From NCBI GenBank assembly GCA_039815145.1, contig JBCBZW010000003.1, forward strand, positions 45,824 to 109,823: 64,000 nucleotides of DNA. The letters are read 5' to 3'. Position 1 is the stretch's first letter. Each line of letters begins with the position of its first letter. This document shows positions 20,596-29,233 of the stretch, in pieces. Source of the stretch: Pseudomonadota bacterium (GTDB lineage Bacteria; Pseudomonadota; Gammaproteobacteria; Steroidobacterales; JBCBZW01). The notes beneath the pieces are model-generated. The model saw only the letters and a list, made by a program, of their open reading frames with translations, was not told the origin of the DNA and did no database searches. A program made the position numbers and the translations under genes.

Positions 20596-20626
20596 GCGCT
20601 GAGTAGGCGGTCCGCCTGCTCAGCGC
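20596..20626. terminator. Bidirectional stem-loop terminator between rho and purD
   Basis: A 14-bp stem with a 3-base loop: left arm GCGCTGAGTAGGCG, loop GTC, right arm CGCCTGCTCAGCGC, with one T-G wobble. It lies 22 bases after the rho stop and includes the purD stop codon of the opposite strand. There is no U-tract on the rho side, so it may act with Rho or as a transcript-end stabiliser for both convergent messages. Confidence 0.6.
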
Positions 20627-21903
20627 TGCATGGCGCGATGGCCGATATCGCGCCGGTAGTACTTATCCACCCAACTGATCTGTTCGGTCAACGCGTAGGC
20701 CCGCTTAGCTGCTTGCGCAACGTCTTCGCCGAGGCCCACGGCGCACAGCACGCGCCCACCGCTCGAGACCACCTGGTCGTCCTGCAGCTTTGTGCCCGCA
20801 TGGAAGACCTTGCCATCCGCGTCCTCGGTCTCGCTCGCTGGCGGTAGGTCGGTGATGGGCGATCCCTTGGGGTAGTCGCCTGGGTAGCCCTTGCTGGCGA
20901 GGACGACGCCGAGGGCCGTGCGCGGGTCCCAGCTCACCGCGTCAGCGAGCTCCCCAAGCCGACCTTGGGCGGCCGCCAGGCAAAGGGCGGCGAGGTCGCT
21001 GCGCAGGCGCATCAAGATGGGCTGGGTCTCGGGGTCCCCGAGGCGGCAGTTGAACTCTAGGACCTTCGCCTCGCCCTTGGGGTCGATCATGAGGCCCGCG
21101 TAGAGAAACCCGCGGAAGACGACACCGTCCTTCGCGAGACCTTCGATCGCCGGGCGGATGACGTTGCGCATGACACGCTCGTTCACCTCGTCGGTCACCA
21201 CCGGTGCCGGCGAGTAGGCGCCCATGCCGCCCGTGTTCGGGCCTTGGTCGCCCTCGTCCCGAGCCTTGTGATCCTGGCTCGAGGCGAGGGGCACGATGGT
21301 CTCGCCGTCGGTGAGGACGATGAAGCTCGCTTCCTCTCCCTCGAGGAAGGACTCGATCACCACCCGGTGACCCGCATCACCGAAGCAGCCGCCCAGCATG
21401 CTCTCCACCGCCTCGCGCGCTTCGTCGAGCGTGCCGGCCACCACCACGCCCTTGCCCGCGGCGAGGCCGTCCGCCTTCACCACCACCGGCGCGCCCACCT
21501 CCTCGAGGTAGGCCATGGCGTCGTTGCGGGAGGTGAACACGCGGTGCGCCGCGGTCGGGATGCCGTGGCGGTTCATGAAGGCCTTGGCGTGTTCCTTGGA
21601 GGCCTCCAGCTGGGCACCGGCGGCGCCTGGCCCGAGGCAAGGGACGCCCGCGTCGTTGAAGCGGTCGGCGAGGCCTGCCGCGAGGGGGGCTTCGGGACCG
21701 ATCACCACCAGGCCGATGCCCTCGCGCTTGGCGAAGGCGAGCAGGGCATCGTCCTCCGTTAGCGCCAAGTTGCGGATGCGCGGTTCCAGCGCCGTCCCCG
21801 CATTTCCCGGGGCGCAGTAAACCTCGGTAACGCTGGCGCCGCGGGCGAGGCGCCAGGCGAGCGCGTGTTCGCGGCCACCGCTGCCGATCACGAGCACCTT
21901 CAT
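20620..21903 (-). CDS. purD: Phosphoribosylamine-glycine ligase PurD
   Basis: 427-residue ATP-grasp ligase that makes glycinamide ribonucleotide from phosphoribosylamine, glycine and ATP, the second step of purine synthesis. The N-terminus MKVLVIGSGGREHALAW is diagnostic. ATP-grasp features include VVKADGLAAGKGV near residue 145, EEASFIVLTDGE, and the metal-binding EFNCRLGDPETQ near residue 290. The size is standard. It follows purH by 16 bases in a fis-purH-purD operon, an order also found in Pseudomonas. Its stop codon lies inside the terminator shared with rho. Confidence 0.97.
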   Translation of the reverse strand: MKVLVIGSGGREHALAWRLARGASVTEVYCAPGNAGTALEPRIRNLALTEDDALLAFAKREGIGLVVIGPEAPLAAGLADRFNDAGVPCLGPGAAGAQLEASKEHAKAFMNRHGIPTAAHRVFTSRNDAMAYLEEVGAPVVVKADGLAAGKGVVVAGTLDEAREAVESMLGGCFGDAGHRVVIESFLEGEEASFIVLTDGETIVPLASSQDHKARDEGDQGPNTGGMGAYSPAPVVTDEVNERVMRNVIRPAIEGLAKDGVVFRGFLYAGLMIDPKGEAKVLEFNCRLGDPETQPILMRLRSDLAALCLAAAQGRLGELADAVSWDPRTALGVVLASKGYPGDYPKGSPITDLPPASETEDADGKVFHAGTKLQDDQVVSSGGRVLCAVGLGEDVAQAAKRAYALTEQISWVDKYYRRDIGHRAMQR

Positions 21904-21919
21904 GGCAATACCTGTTCGA

Positions 21920-23494
21920 TCAGTGGCGGAAGTGACGATGGCCGGTGAACACCATGGCCATGTCGTGTTCGTTGGCGGCGGCGATCACTTCCTCATCGCG
22001 GCGTGATCCGCCCGGTTGGATGACCAGGCGAATACCGTGTTCGGCGGCCGCATCGATGGAGTCGCGGAAGGGGAAGAAGGCGTCCGAGGCCATCACCGCG
22101 CCCTGCAGCGATAGGGAGAAGGTGTCCGCCTTGTGTGCGCCGAAGCGTGCGGAGTCGATGCGGCTCGTCTGGCCTGCGCCGATGCCGACGGTCTGGCCGT
22201 CGCGCGTGTAGACGATAGCGTTGGACTTGACCCATTTGACCAGCGTCCAGGCGAACAGGAGCTCCTCGAACTCCTCCGCTGCCGGGGCACGCTTGGTGAC
22301 CACATCGAGTTGGTCAGCGCTCACGCGCAGCAGGTCGCGCGCCTGCACCAGGAGGCCACCGGCGATCGAGCGAATGTCCAGGGCGTCGTGAGCGCTCGCC
22401 TGCTGATCGCCAGCGGGCGTGAGCAAGCGCACGTTGGGCTTGCTGGCGAGGGCAGGCAGGGCATCGCTGGCCACGGCGGGGGCGATGATCACTTCCACGA
22501 ACTGCTTCGCGAGCACCGCCCCGAGCACCTGGGCGTCGATCGGTCGGTTGAAGGCGACGATGCCGCCGAAGTCCGAGGTGGGGTCTGCGGCGAAGGCCCG
22601 TTCGTACGCTGCGATGGGCGAGTCGGCGATGGCGGCGCCGCAGGGGTTGGCGTGCTTGACGATGACGCACGCGCAGCCCTCGATCTCCCGGGCACAGCCA
22701 TCGGCGGTTTGCGTATCGACGATGTTGTTGTAGGAGAGTGGCTTACCCGCGTGCTGCAAAAAACCGGCGATCCCGGGAGCGCCGTCCGCCTGGTAGATGG
22801 CGGCAGCTTGATGGGGGTTCTCGCCGTAGCGCAGTTGCGAAGCGCGGGAGAACTGCAGGGAGAGTTCGGCGGGAAGCGTGACTTGCTCGACTTCCGGCGA
22901 GTCCTCGGCGCATGCTGCTTCGAGGTAACTTGCGATGGTGCGGTCGTAGGCTGCCGTGTGGGCGAAGGCGCGGGCGCTGAGGCGTCGTCGGGTTTTTGCG
23001 CTGACGGTGCCCGTTTGCTCCAGCTCGTCCAGGACCGGTGAGTAGTCAACGGGGTCTACCAGCACGATTACGTGCTCGTGGTTCTTCGCCGCCGCGCGCA
23101 GCATGGCCGGGCCGCCGATATCGATCTGCTCCACCGCTTCTTCGAAGGTGCAGCCCGGTCGCGCGATGGTCTTGGCGAAGGGGTAGAGGTTAACTACTAC
23201 GATAGCCAAAGGGTCGATCGCATGGGCGGCGAGCGTGTCCGCGTCCTGCGCCCCGCGGGCGAGAATGCCGCCGTGGATCTTCGGGTGCAGAGTTTTCACC
23301 CGGCCGCCGAGAATTTCGGGGAAGCCCGTGTGTTCGCTGACGCCGGTGACGGTGACCCCGGCTTCTCGCAAGGTCTTGGCGGTGCCGCCCGTCGAGAGAA
23401 TCTCAAAGCCAAGGCGCGCGATGCGCTCAGCGAGGGGGGCAACGCCTTCCTTGTCGCTGACGCTGATCAGCGCCTTTGCCGTGGAGTCGCTCAA
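21920..23494 (-). CDS. purH: Bifunctional AICAR formyltransferase / IMP cyclohydrolase PurH
   Basis: 524-residue enzyme catalysing the last two steps of IMP synthesis. The N-terminal MGS-fold cyclohydrolase (about residues 1-200) begins [11 protein letters not shown] and carries [25 protein letters not shown] and VVVNLYPF. The C-terminal formyltransferase (about 200-524) carries LRYGENPHQ, the catalytic-lysine region IVKHANPCG and [11 protein letters not shown]. The start is TTG, and its last two bases plus the next A form the TGA stop of fis (TTGA overlap), implying translational coupling. The length is typical. Confidence 0.97.
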   Translation of the reverse strand: MSDSTAKALISVSDKEGVAPLAERIARLGFEILSTGGTAKTLREAGVTVTGVSEHTGFPEILGGRVKTLHPKIHGGILARGAQDADTLAAHAIDPLAIVVVNLYPFAKTIARPGCTFEEAVEQIDIGGPAMLRAAAKNHEHVIVLVDPVDYSPVLDELEQTGTVSAKTRRRLSARAFAHTAAYDRTIASYLEAACAEDSPEVEQVTLPAELSLQFSRASQLRYGENPHQAAAIYQADGAPGIAGFLQHAGKPLSYNNIVDTQTADGCAREIEGCACVIVKHANPCGAAIADSPIAAYERAFAADPTSDFGGIVAFNRPIDAQVLGAVLAKQFVEVIIAPAVASDALPALASKPNVRLLTPAGDQQASAHDALDIRSIAGGLLVQARDLLRVSADQLDVVTKRAPAAEEFEELLFAWTLVKWVKSNAIVYTRDGQTVGIGAGQTSRIDSARFGAHKADTFSLSLQGAVMASDAFFPFRDSIDAAAEHGIRLVIQPGGSRRDEEVIAAANEHDMAMVFTGHRHFRH

Positions 23495-23805
23495 CGGATG
23501 TCGCAGAGACGGAGCTTCTTGCGCAAGGTGCCGCGGTTGATCCCGAGGATCTCCGCTGCTCGGGTCTGATTGCCTCGGGTGTGTTCGAGCACCACGCGCA
23601 GGAGTCCGCGTTCAACCTGGTTGATGAACAGGTCGTAGACGCCTGATGTGTCGTGCCCCTCGAGTTGGTGGAAGAAGCGCTCGCTGATCTGTCGCGTCAG
23701 CTCCTCCAACGATTCCCCTCTCTCCGCGTTCGTGACCGAGCCGATCAGTGCTTGCTCGTGATGCGAAGACGCAATTTCTCCGGGTGTGGCAATCGACACC
23801 AGCAT
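23491..23805 (-). CDS. fis: Fis-family DNA-binding protein
   Basis: 104-residue small nucleoid/global regulator that bends DNA. The C-terminal helix-turn-helix (HTRGNQTRAAEILGINRGTL) and the preceding helix LRVVLEH are hallmark Fis sequence; the N-terminal 30 residues are variable as in the family. AGGGGGT lies just upstream of the ATG at a short distance, so an internal start is possible. In Pseudomonas and E. coli fis follows dusB; here 328 bases without a gene precede it, so it needs its own promoter. It overlaps purH by four bases. Confidence 0.93.
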   Translation of the reverse strand: MLVSIATPGEIASSHHEQALIGSVTNAERGESLEELTRQISERFFHQLEGHDTSGVYDLFINQVERGLLRVVLEHTRGNQTRAAEILGINRGTLRKKLRLCDIR

Positions 23806-24133
23806 CTACCCCCTATTGGTACCTAGTCCGTTTTTCTCGTTGTCGCAGCGCTACCGCAGGTGAGGCCACCCACTCCCCTAGGGGACCCCTGGCAGCGCAG
23901 CGTCGGGCGATGTTAGCACGATTGATCCGCGCTACTTCAAGGCCGCGAGAGGGCGTTGACGGCGCTGTGGATCACCTGTGCACAAGCTTGTGAATAGCTT
24001 GTGCTGGCGTGTGGAAAGGCATGGGAAAACACGGGGATTCACGCGCGCCTGGCGATATCGTGCGGGCCCGTGGCAGCCCCGTGCGCAACTGCTCGACCTG
24101 TCGGTCGGCAATCATCGCGTTGGGAAGCTAGCA
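23806..24133. other. Gene-free region upstream of fis with phased TGTG motifs
   Basis: 328 bases between the DUF3426 gene and fis contain no supported gene. The half nearer to fis holds its presumed promoter. The distal half has four TGTG-beginning 9-mers on the plus strand at 23966, 23977, 23989 and 24010 (TGTGGATCA, TGTGCACAA, TGTGAATAG, TGTGGAAAG), spaced 11, 12 and 21 bases, overlapping a perfect CACAAGCTTGTG palindrome at 23981-23992. dusB, the usual neighbour of fis, is absent. Confidence 0.6.
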
Positions 24134-25186
24134 TTATCGTTTAGTGGGGGATTCGCCACAGTCCAGCTGGCCGTCGACGGCCGGCAGACAGATATCCAGG
24201 GTGTAGGCCTCGGGTGCCGCGTTCTGCGCGGTGACGCGGGCGCTGGCATCGATGCGCTCGTCCGGGCCCAGGTAGCGCTCCGGGGCGCGTCCCGGGGCGA
24301 GGTAGTCGCTCGGCGCGAGCGTGCGGCTGGCGACGGGGCGTCCCCAGCGGTCCTCTAAGATCAGGCGTAGGTGAGGCAGGGGCTGGGGCACGCTGGCGTC
24401 GTTGGTGACTTCCGCTTTCACCTCGAGCACCTGCGGGGTCGTTGCATCGCCAAGGGTATCCACCAGCAAGCGCGGTCGATCCACGAAGCGGTAGCGGGTG
24501 ACGTCGTAGGTGATGTCGACGGGGCTGCCGAGTCGCTCGTTGAGGGCGAGCAACGGGCCGTTCAGCCAAGCGACCTGTACCCACTGGTCGCGCCAGTACA
24601 GGGCGACCTGGCCCACCGCCACCACCAGCATCATCGCCCCGAGCATGCCCCAGAGCACGGTCGACACCAGGCCCGGTCCGCCCTTCGACTCGCCGAGCAG
24701 GCCGTCCAGTTCCCCGGTCTCCTCGTCGTATCTCGGGGCGGGCGCGGAGGGGGCGTCGATATCGATCGTGATCTCATCCCCTTGGCTCAAGGACTCATCC
24801 AGGAGGTCCAGGGCGACCAGCTTGCCCCCGGTGTCCAGGGCCTCGGTGGTTACCGGCTCGTCGTAGCGGGCGACCAACGGCTCGTCCTCGTCGAGGGCAG
24901 AGGACTCGCTGCTGATGGAGGGGGCGTGGTCGTCGTCGTAGGGGAGGTCTGCCGCGAGCGATGGGTGGTCTGCATCGCTCGGCATGGGCTCATCGGGGTG
25001 CTGCTGGTCGGGTGCGGGGGGCGCGTCGGTATCGTCGATGCCCTCGCGAAGGCTTTCCCGCGCGTTGAAGGTCTCGCCGCACACGCCGCAGCGCACGGCA
25101 CCGTTGGCCAGGCCGAGCTGCTCGAGGGTGATCTCGAAGACCGCGCCGCACGCGGTGCAGGTGGTATAGAGTTCGTGCGCCGCCAC
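24134..25186 (-). CDS. DUF3426 zinc-ribbon membrane protein
   Basis: 350-residue protein. An N-terminal MJ0042-type zinc ribbon carries the pairs CTAC and CGVC (about residues 10-35), as in other proteins fused to DUF3426. A long acidic, Asp/Ser/Pro-rich linker (about 45-180) leads to a single transmembrane helix (STVLWGMLGAMMLVVAVGQ, near residue 195). The C-terminal DUF3426 domain, probably periplasmic, contains the LRLILEDRWGRPVASRTLAPSDY region. Function is unknown; the gene is conserved next to prmA in Pseudomonas-type genomes. The start is GTG, with AGGA upstream; the open frame continues far upstream antisense to nothing, but that sequence is a shadow of prmA. Location in the inner membrane is inferred. 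Confidence 0.85.
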   Translation of the reverse strand: MAAHELYTTCTACGAVFEITLEQLGLANGAVRCGVCGETFNARESLREGIDDTDAPPAPDQQHPDEPMPSDADHPSLAADLPYDDDHAPSISSESSALDEDEPLVARYDEPVTTEALDTGGKLVALDLLDESLSQGDEITIDIDAPSAPAPRYDEETGELDGLLGESKGGPGLVSTVLWGMLGAMMLVVAVGQVALYWRDQWVQVAWLNGPLLALNERLGSPVDITYDVTRYRFVDRPRLLVDTLGDATTPQVLEVKAEVTNDASVPQPLPHLRLILEDRWGRPVASRTLAPSDYLAPGRAPERYLGPDERIDASARVTAQNAAPEAYTLDICLPAVDGQLDCGESPTKR

Positions 25187-25278
25187 TAGAGTCCTGTCCG
25201 AGGTGTGCTCGGGGGAGCGCGATCGCGCCGCCCACCAGGGTCTATCATGCCAGCTCTCGTGACGCGTTGCGTGGGCCG

Positions 25279-26199
25279 TCAAGCGCCCTTGCGCACGCCT
25301 GCCACGCGTGCCCATTGCTCGTCGATCGCCTCCGTCCCGACCTCGAACCAAGGCGCGTACGCGTTCGCCACCGCGTCGGCTTGCTCGCGCAGGATGCCGG
25401 CGAGCTTCAACTGACCGGCTGGCCGGGTCAGGGTGGCGAGGCGCGAGGCCAGGGAGATGAGGGGGCCGGCGAGGATATTGGCCACCACGATGTCGTAAGC
25501 GCCGGCGCTCAGCGGCGCGGGCGCCATGACCGCCAAGCGCTCGCGCACGCCGTTGTTGCGAGCGTTCTCCTCGGTGGCGAGCAGCGCTTGGGGATCGAGA
25601 TCCACCGCACAGACGCGAGTCGCGCCCAGCTTTGCAGCGGCCACGCTCAGGATGCCCGAGCCGCACCCGTAATCGAGCATGCGCGTGCCCGGCGCGCGCA
25701 ACGCCGCGGCGTGGGCGTCGAGCCAGCGCAGGCAGCTCGCGGTGCTGGGATGTGTGCCGGTGCCGAAGGCGAGGCCCGGGTCGAGGCGCACGATGACGGG
25801 CGACTCTCCTTCCGAGCCAGTGCCCGTCGCCGCTTCGGCGTCTGCGTGCTGGGGCAGTACCCACAGGCGCTCGCCGAAGCGCATGGGCTTGAAGTGCACC
25901 ATCCATTCGCGAACCCAGTCCCGATCGGCGAGGCTCTCGTCGATCTGAAACTCCCGATGAGGGAAGCGGCGGGCGAGTTCGGGACGCAGGGCGTCGAGAC
26001 CTGCCCCGCGCTCGAAGAGCGCCCGGAGGCGCGTGCGTTGCCAGCGCGGGGTGGTGCCGGGTGCGGGCTCCAGGATGGGTTCGTCACCCGCATCCTCAGC
26101 GGTGACGGAGAGGGCCCCGAGTTCGAACAGGGCCTCCTCCAGGGCGTCCAACTCCTCGCGCGCGGCGACGACGACGATCTGTGGCCAGCGCTCGCTCAA
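25279..26199 (-). CDS. prmA: Ribosomal protein L11 methyltransferase PrmA
   Basis: 306-residue S-adenosylmethionine-dependent enzyme that trimethylates ribosomal protein L11. The N-terminal substrate-recognition domain (about residues 1-115) contains DRDWVREWMVHFKPMRFG. The methyltransferase domain has FGTGTHPSTASCLRWLD and motif I DYGCGSGILSVAAAKLGA near residue 175, then VVANILAGPLISLA. All are PrmA signatures and the length is normal. TTG is used as start, 12 bases after the accC stop, which suggests coupling in the operon. Confidence 0.96.
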   Translation of the reverse strand: MSERWPQIVVVAAREELDALEEALFELGALSVTAEDAGDEPILEPAPGTTPRWQRTRLRALFERGAGLDALRPELARRFPHREFQIDESLADRDWVREWMVHFKPMRFGERLWVLPQHADAEAATGTGSEGESPVIVRLDPGLAFGTGTHPSTASCLRWLDAHAAALRAPGTRMLDYGCGSGILSVAAAKLGATRVCAVDLDPQALLATEENARNNGVRERLAVMAPAPLSAGAYDIVVANILAGPLISLASRLATLTRPAGQLKLAGILREQADAVANAYAPWFEVGTEAIDEQWARVAGVRKGA

Positions 26200-26211
26200 C
26201 TCGGGCGCGCC

Positions 26212-27552
26212 TTACAGCCCCAGTCGCTTCTCGAGGTAGTGGATATCCGTGCCGCCGGCGTTGAAGGCCGCGTGGGTGAGGATCTCTTCCTGCAGCGGGA
26301 TGTTGGTCTTGATGCCCTCGATCACCATTTCGCTCAGGGCGTTGCGCATCCGCGCAAGCGCCTCCTCGCGGCTGGAGCCGTGGGTCAAGAGCTTGCCGAT
26401 CATCGAGTCGTAGAACGGAGGCACCGTGTACCCGCTGTACACGTGCGAGTCCACGCGCACGCCCGGACCGCCCGGCGGGTGCCACTGGTTGATGCGACCT
26501 GGCGAGGGCGTGAAGTTCTCCGGGTCTTCCGCGTTGATACGGCACTCGATCGCGTGCCCGCGCAAGACCACGTCTTCCTGCTTGTACTGCAGCTCCTCGC
26601 CCGCGGCCATGCGCAGCTGCTCCTTCACGATGTCGATGCCCGTGACCAACTCCGTGACCGGATGCTCCACCTGCACGCGGGTGTTCATCTCGATGAAGAA
26701 GAACTCGCCGTCCTCGTAGAGGAACTCGAAGGTGCCGGCGCTGCGATAGCCGATGCGGCGGCAGGCTTCCACGCACACCTCACCCATCTCGTTGCGCAGC
26801 TTCTCGGAGATGCCGGGCGCCGGTGCCTCCTCGATCACCTTCTGGTGTCGACGCTGCATGGAGCAATCGCGCTCGCCGAGGTGGATCACGTTGCCGTGGT
26901 TGTCCGCCAGCACCTGGAACTCCACGTGGCGCGGGTGCTCGAGGAAGCGTTCCGCGTACACCATGTCGTTGCCGAAGGCAGCGCCCGCCTCGCTGCGGGT
27001 CATCTGGATGGCGCCGAGCAGGGCAGCTTCGCTGTGCACGACGCGCATGCCGCGGCCGCCGCCGCCGCCGGCCGCCTTCACGATCAGCGGGAAGCCGATG
27101 TCGCGGCAGATGCGCAGGTTTTCGTCCGGGTCGTCGCCAAGGGGGCCGTCCGAACCGGGCACGCAGGGCACGCCAGCCGCTTTCATCGCATCCTTCGCTG
27201 AGACCTTATCGCCCATCAGGCGAATCGTGTCCGCCTTCGGTCCGATGAACACGAAGCCGCTGCGCTCCACCCGCTCGGCGAAGTCGGCGTTCTCCGAGAG
27301 AAAGCCGTAGCCCGGGTGAATGCCGACGGCGTCGGTCACCTCGGCAGCGGCGATCAGCGCCGGCATGTTGAGGTAGCTGTCCGTCGAGCGGGCAGGGCCT
27401 ATGCAGACCGACTCGTCCGCCAACAGCACGTGGGTGAGATTGCGGTCGGCCGTGGAGTGCACGGCCACGGTCTTGATGCCGAGTTCGCGACAGGCGCGCA
27501 GCACGCGCAGGGCGATTTCGCCACGGTTGGCGATGACCACCTTATCCAGCAT
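26212..27552 (-). CDS. accC: Acetyl-CoA carboxylase biotin carboxylase subunit AccC
   Basis: 446-residue ATP-grasp enzyme that carboxylates the biotin of AccB, the first half-reaction of malonyl-CoA synthesis. The N-terminus [19 protein letters not shown], the glycine loop [11 protein letters not shown], the [16 protein letters not shown] segment and [14 protein letters not shown] are textbook biotin-carboxylase motifs. The size equals E. coli AccC (449). It lies 19 bases after accB in the same transcript, the order found in most gammaproteobacteria. In E. coli AccB represses its own operon; no site for this was identified here. Confidence 0.98.
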   Translation of the reverse strand: MLDKVVIANRGEIALRVLRACRELGIKTVAVHSTADRNLTHVLLADESVCIGPARSTDSYLNMPALIAAAEVTDAVGIHPGYGFLSENADFAERVERSGFVFIGPKADTIRLMGDKVSAKDAMKAAGVPCVPGSDGPLGDDPDENLRICRDIGFPLIVKAAGGGGGRGMRVVHSEAALLGAIQMTRSEAGAAFGNDMVYAERFLEHPRHVEFQVLADNHGNVIHLGERDCSMQRRHQKVIEEAPAPGISEKLRNEMGEVCVEACRRIGYRSAGTFEFLYEDGEFFFIEMNTRVQVEHPVTELVTGIDIVKEQLRMAAGEELQYKQEDVVLRGHAIECRINAEDPENFTPSPGRINQWHPPGGPGVRVDSHVYSGYTVPPFYDSMIGKLLTHGSSREEALARMRNALSEMVIEGIKTNIPLQEEILTHAAFNAGGTDIHYLEKRLGL

Positions 27553-27571
27553 GAGAGCTTCTCCGGTGGGG

Positions 27572-28054
27572 TCAGTCGCGAATGACGAAAAGGGGCTGGT
27601 CGAACTCCACCGGCTCGCCGTTGGTGGCGAGGACGGCGGCGATCGTACCGGCCTTGTCGGCCTCGATCTGGTTCATCATCTTCATCGCTTCGATGATGCA
27701 GAGCGTGTCGCCCACGTTGACCTTCTTGCCCACCTCGGCGAAGGCCGGGCTGCCCGGCGAGGGGGACGCGTAGAAGGTACCCACCATTGGCGCGTTCACC
27801 GAGTGGCCCGCGGGGATGTCCGAGTCATCGCTGGCAGCGGCGGCCTCGGGCGCGGCGGCGGGGGCAGGCGCGGGTGCGGCGGCGGGCATCGGCATGCCCG
27901 GCGCCGTAGCGTAATACTGAGGCGGCGGTGCAACGGCGGGCGACTGGGCGTAACGGCTGATGCGCACCGCTTCCTCGCCCTCGGTGATCTCGATTTCCGC
28001 GATGCCGGACTCTTCTAGCAGTTCAATGAGTTTTTTTACTTTTCGAATATCCAT
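27572..28054 (-). CDS. accB: Biotin carboxyl carrier protein AccB
   Basis: 160-residue carrier subunit of acetyl-CoA carboxylase. The N-terminal helical part ([16 protein letters not shown]) is followed by an Ala/Pro-rich flexible linker (about residues 38-80) and the C-terminal lipoyl/biotinyl fold. The biotin-accepting lysine is K125 in EAMKMMN. Ala-Pro richness of the linker is typical. The gene is between aroQ and accC and is tightly spaced to both. Confidence 0.98.
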   Translation of the reverse strand: MDIRKVKKLIELLEESGIAEIEITEGEEAVRISRYAQSPAVAPPPQYYATAPGMPMPAAAPAPAPAAAPEAAAASDDSDIPAGHSVNAPMVGTFYASPSPGSPAFAEVGKKVNVGDTLCIIEAMKMMNQIEADKAGTIAAVLATNGEPVEFDQPLFVIRD

Positions 28055-28084
28055 TGGGTGCTTTCCTGTGCGTGCGCGCCTCGG

Positions 28085-28522
28085 TCAAGGAAGCCGCTTC
28101 GCCGCCGCCTGGAGGGCCAGCTCGTAGCCAACCGGTCCAAGGCCGATCACCGTGCCCACCGCGATGTCGCAGAGGTAGGAGTGATGGCGGAACGACTCTC
28201 GCGCGAAGATGTTGCTCAGATGAATCTCGATGAACGGCACGCTGACGCTCAAAAAGGCGTCGCGCAATGCGATGCTCGTGTGGGTGAAGGCCCCCGGATT
28301 GATGAGCACGAAGTCGGTCGCCGTGGCGCCCGCTTGGTGAACCGCATCGATCAGGGCACCTTCGTGGTTGCTCTGTACACAATCGAGGGTGATGCCCAAT
28401 GCGTCCGCCTGCGCGCGGAGCCGGCTTTCGATATCCCCCAGGGTGTCCGTTCCGTAGACCTCTGGTTCGCGACTGCCGAGTAGGTTCAGGTTGGGACCGT
28501 TGATCAGCAGGATGCGAGCCAT
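28085..28522 (-). CDS. aroQ: Type II 3-dehydroquinate dehydratase AroQ
   Basis: 145-residue dodecameric enzyme of the shikimate pathway converting 3-dehydroquinate to 3-dehydroshikimate. [17 protein letters not shown] at the N-terminus, the [17 protein letters not shown] block (substrate-binding Asn and catalytic-loop region) and [14 protein letters not shown] (catalytic histidine) are diagnostic. The order aroQ-accB-accC is conserved in pseudomonads. A 123-base spacer from the TlpA-like gene, ending in an A/T-rich patch, may hold a promoter for the acc operon. Confidence 0.97.
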   Translation of the reverse strand: MARILLINGPNLNLLGSREPEVYGTDTLGDIESRLRAQADALGITLDCVQSNHEGALIDAVHQAGATATDFVLINPGAFTHTSIALRDAFLSVSVPFIEIHLSNIFARESFRHHSYLCDIAVGTVIGLGPVGYELALQAAAKRLP

Positions 28523-28645
28523 ATAGCCGCCGTTAAGTTTTTTTCGTGAACGTTCGCAGCCAGTTTAACCGCGTTCTGCCGAGCGGTGAAAGTGTTGCAA
28601 GGAATTTGCGACGCCGGCCACGATCGGGGCGGCGTAAGGGGCGGA

Positions 28646-29212
28646 TCAGAGCACTTCGGCGAGCAGCCGCTGGGCGTCTTCTTCCGTGAGTTCGCCTACG
28701 TGGCCGGCCACGATCTGGCCGGCACGATTCACCGCGGCGGTGAAGGGCAGCGCGGTAGTCGGTGCGCCGAAGGCGACCATGGCGTCGATACCCTCCTGCT
28801 CGCCGACCATGATCGGATAGTCGATGCCGAAGGCCTGCGCCATCTCCCGGGTCGGTACCAGCTCGTCGATGGCGATACCGACGATCTCGAGGTCGTCTTG
28901 CGCATGGACTTCACGTAGCTCGATCAGCAACGGGATTTCCTTGCGGCAGGGCCGACACCAGGTAGCCCAGAAGTTGACCAGCAGGGGCTGGCCCTTGAAG
29001 TCGGCCAGATTCACCGTGGCCTCATCGAGGCCCGTGAGGGCGATGGCCGGCATCGGCTGCCCTTCATCCGCACCAGCACTCGCATCGGCCGGCGCAGCGT
29101 CCGCCTGCCCGGCATCTGCGGGCGCCTCCGAGAGGGTACGGTCGGCGAGGAACGCCCCGGCGCCGAGGGCGACCAGGGCGAGGGCGAATCCGGCGGTCTT
29201 CACGCGGTCCAT
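28646..29212 (-). CDS. TlpA-like periplasmic thioredoxin-fold protein
   Basis: 188-residue membrane-anchored thiol-disulfide protein. The N-terminal segment (TAGFALALVALGAGAFLA) is a signal or anchor. An Ala/Asp-rich linker precedes a thioredoxin domain with WATWCRPCRKEIPLL, giving a CRPC active site near residue 86, and cis-proline region TTALPFTAAV. It lies 21 bases downstream of dsbD, which is its likely source of electrons across the membrane. Substrates are unknown; cytochrome c maturation or copper handling are typical roles. Pseudomonas has no gene here between dsbD and aroQ as I recall. Confidence 0.88.
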   Translation of the reverse strand: MDRVKTAGFALALVALGAGAFLADRTLSEAPADAGQADAAPADASAGADEGQPMPAIALTGLDEATVNLADFKGQPLLVNFWATWCRPCRKEIPLLIELREVHAQDDLEIVGIAIDELVPTREMAQAFGIDYPIMVGEQEGIDAMVAFGAPTTALPFTAAVNRAGQIVAGHVGELTEEDAQRLLAEVL

Positions 29213-29233
29213 GCGGTGGGCGGTTCCTGCTGG

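Noticed and set aside
23940..24020. Second replication origin with DnaA boxes
   Set aside because: The motifs are degenerate, no AT-rich unwinding element or dnaA/dnaN neighbour is present; kept only as a phased-motif observation.
25267..27201. 644-codon plus-strand frame over prmA and accC
   Set aside because: Antisense shadow of well-conserved genes; no family resemblance.
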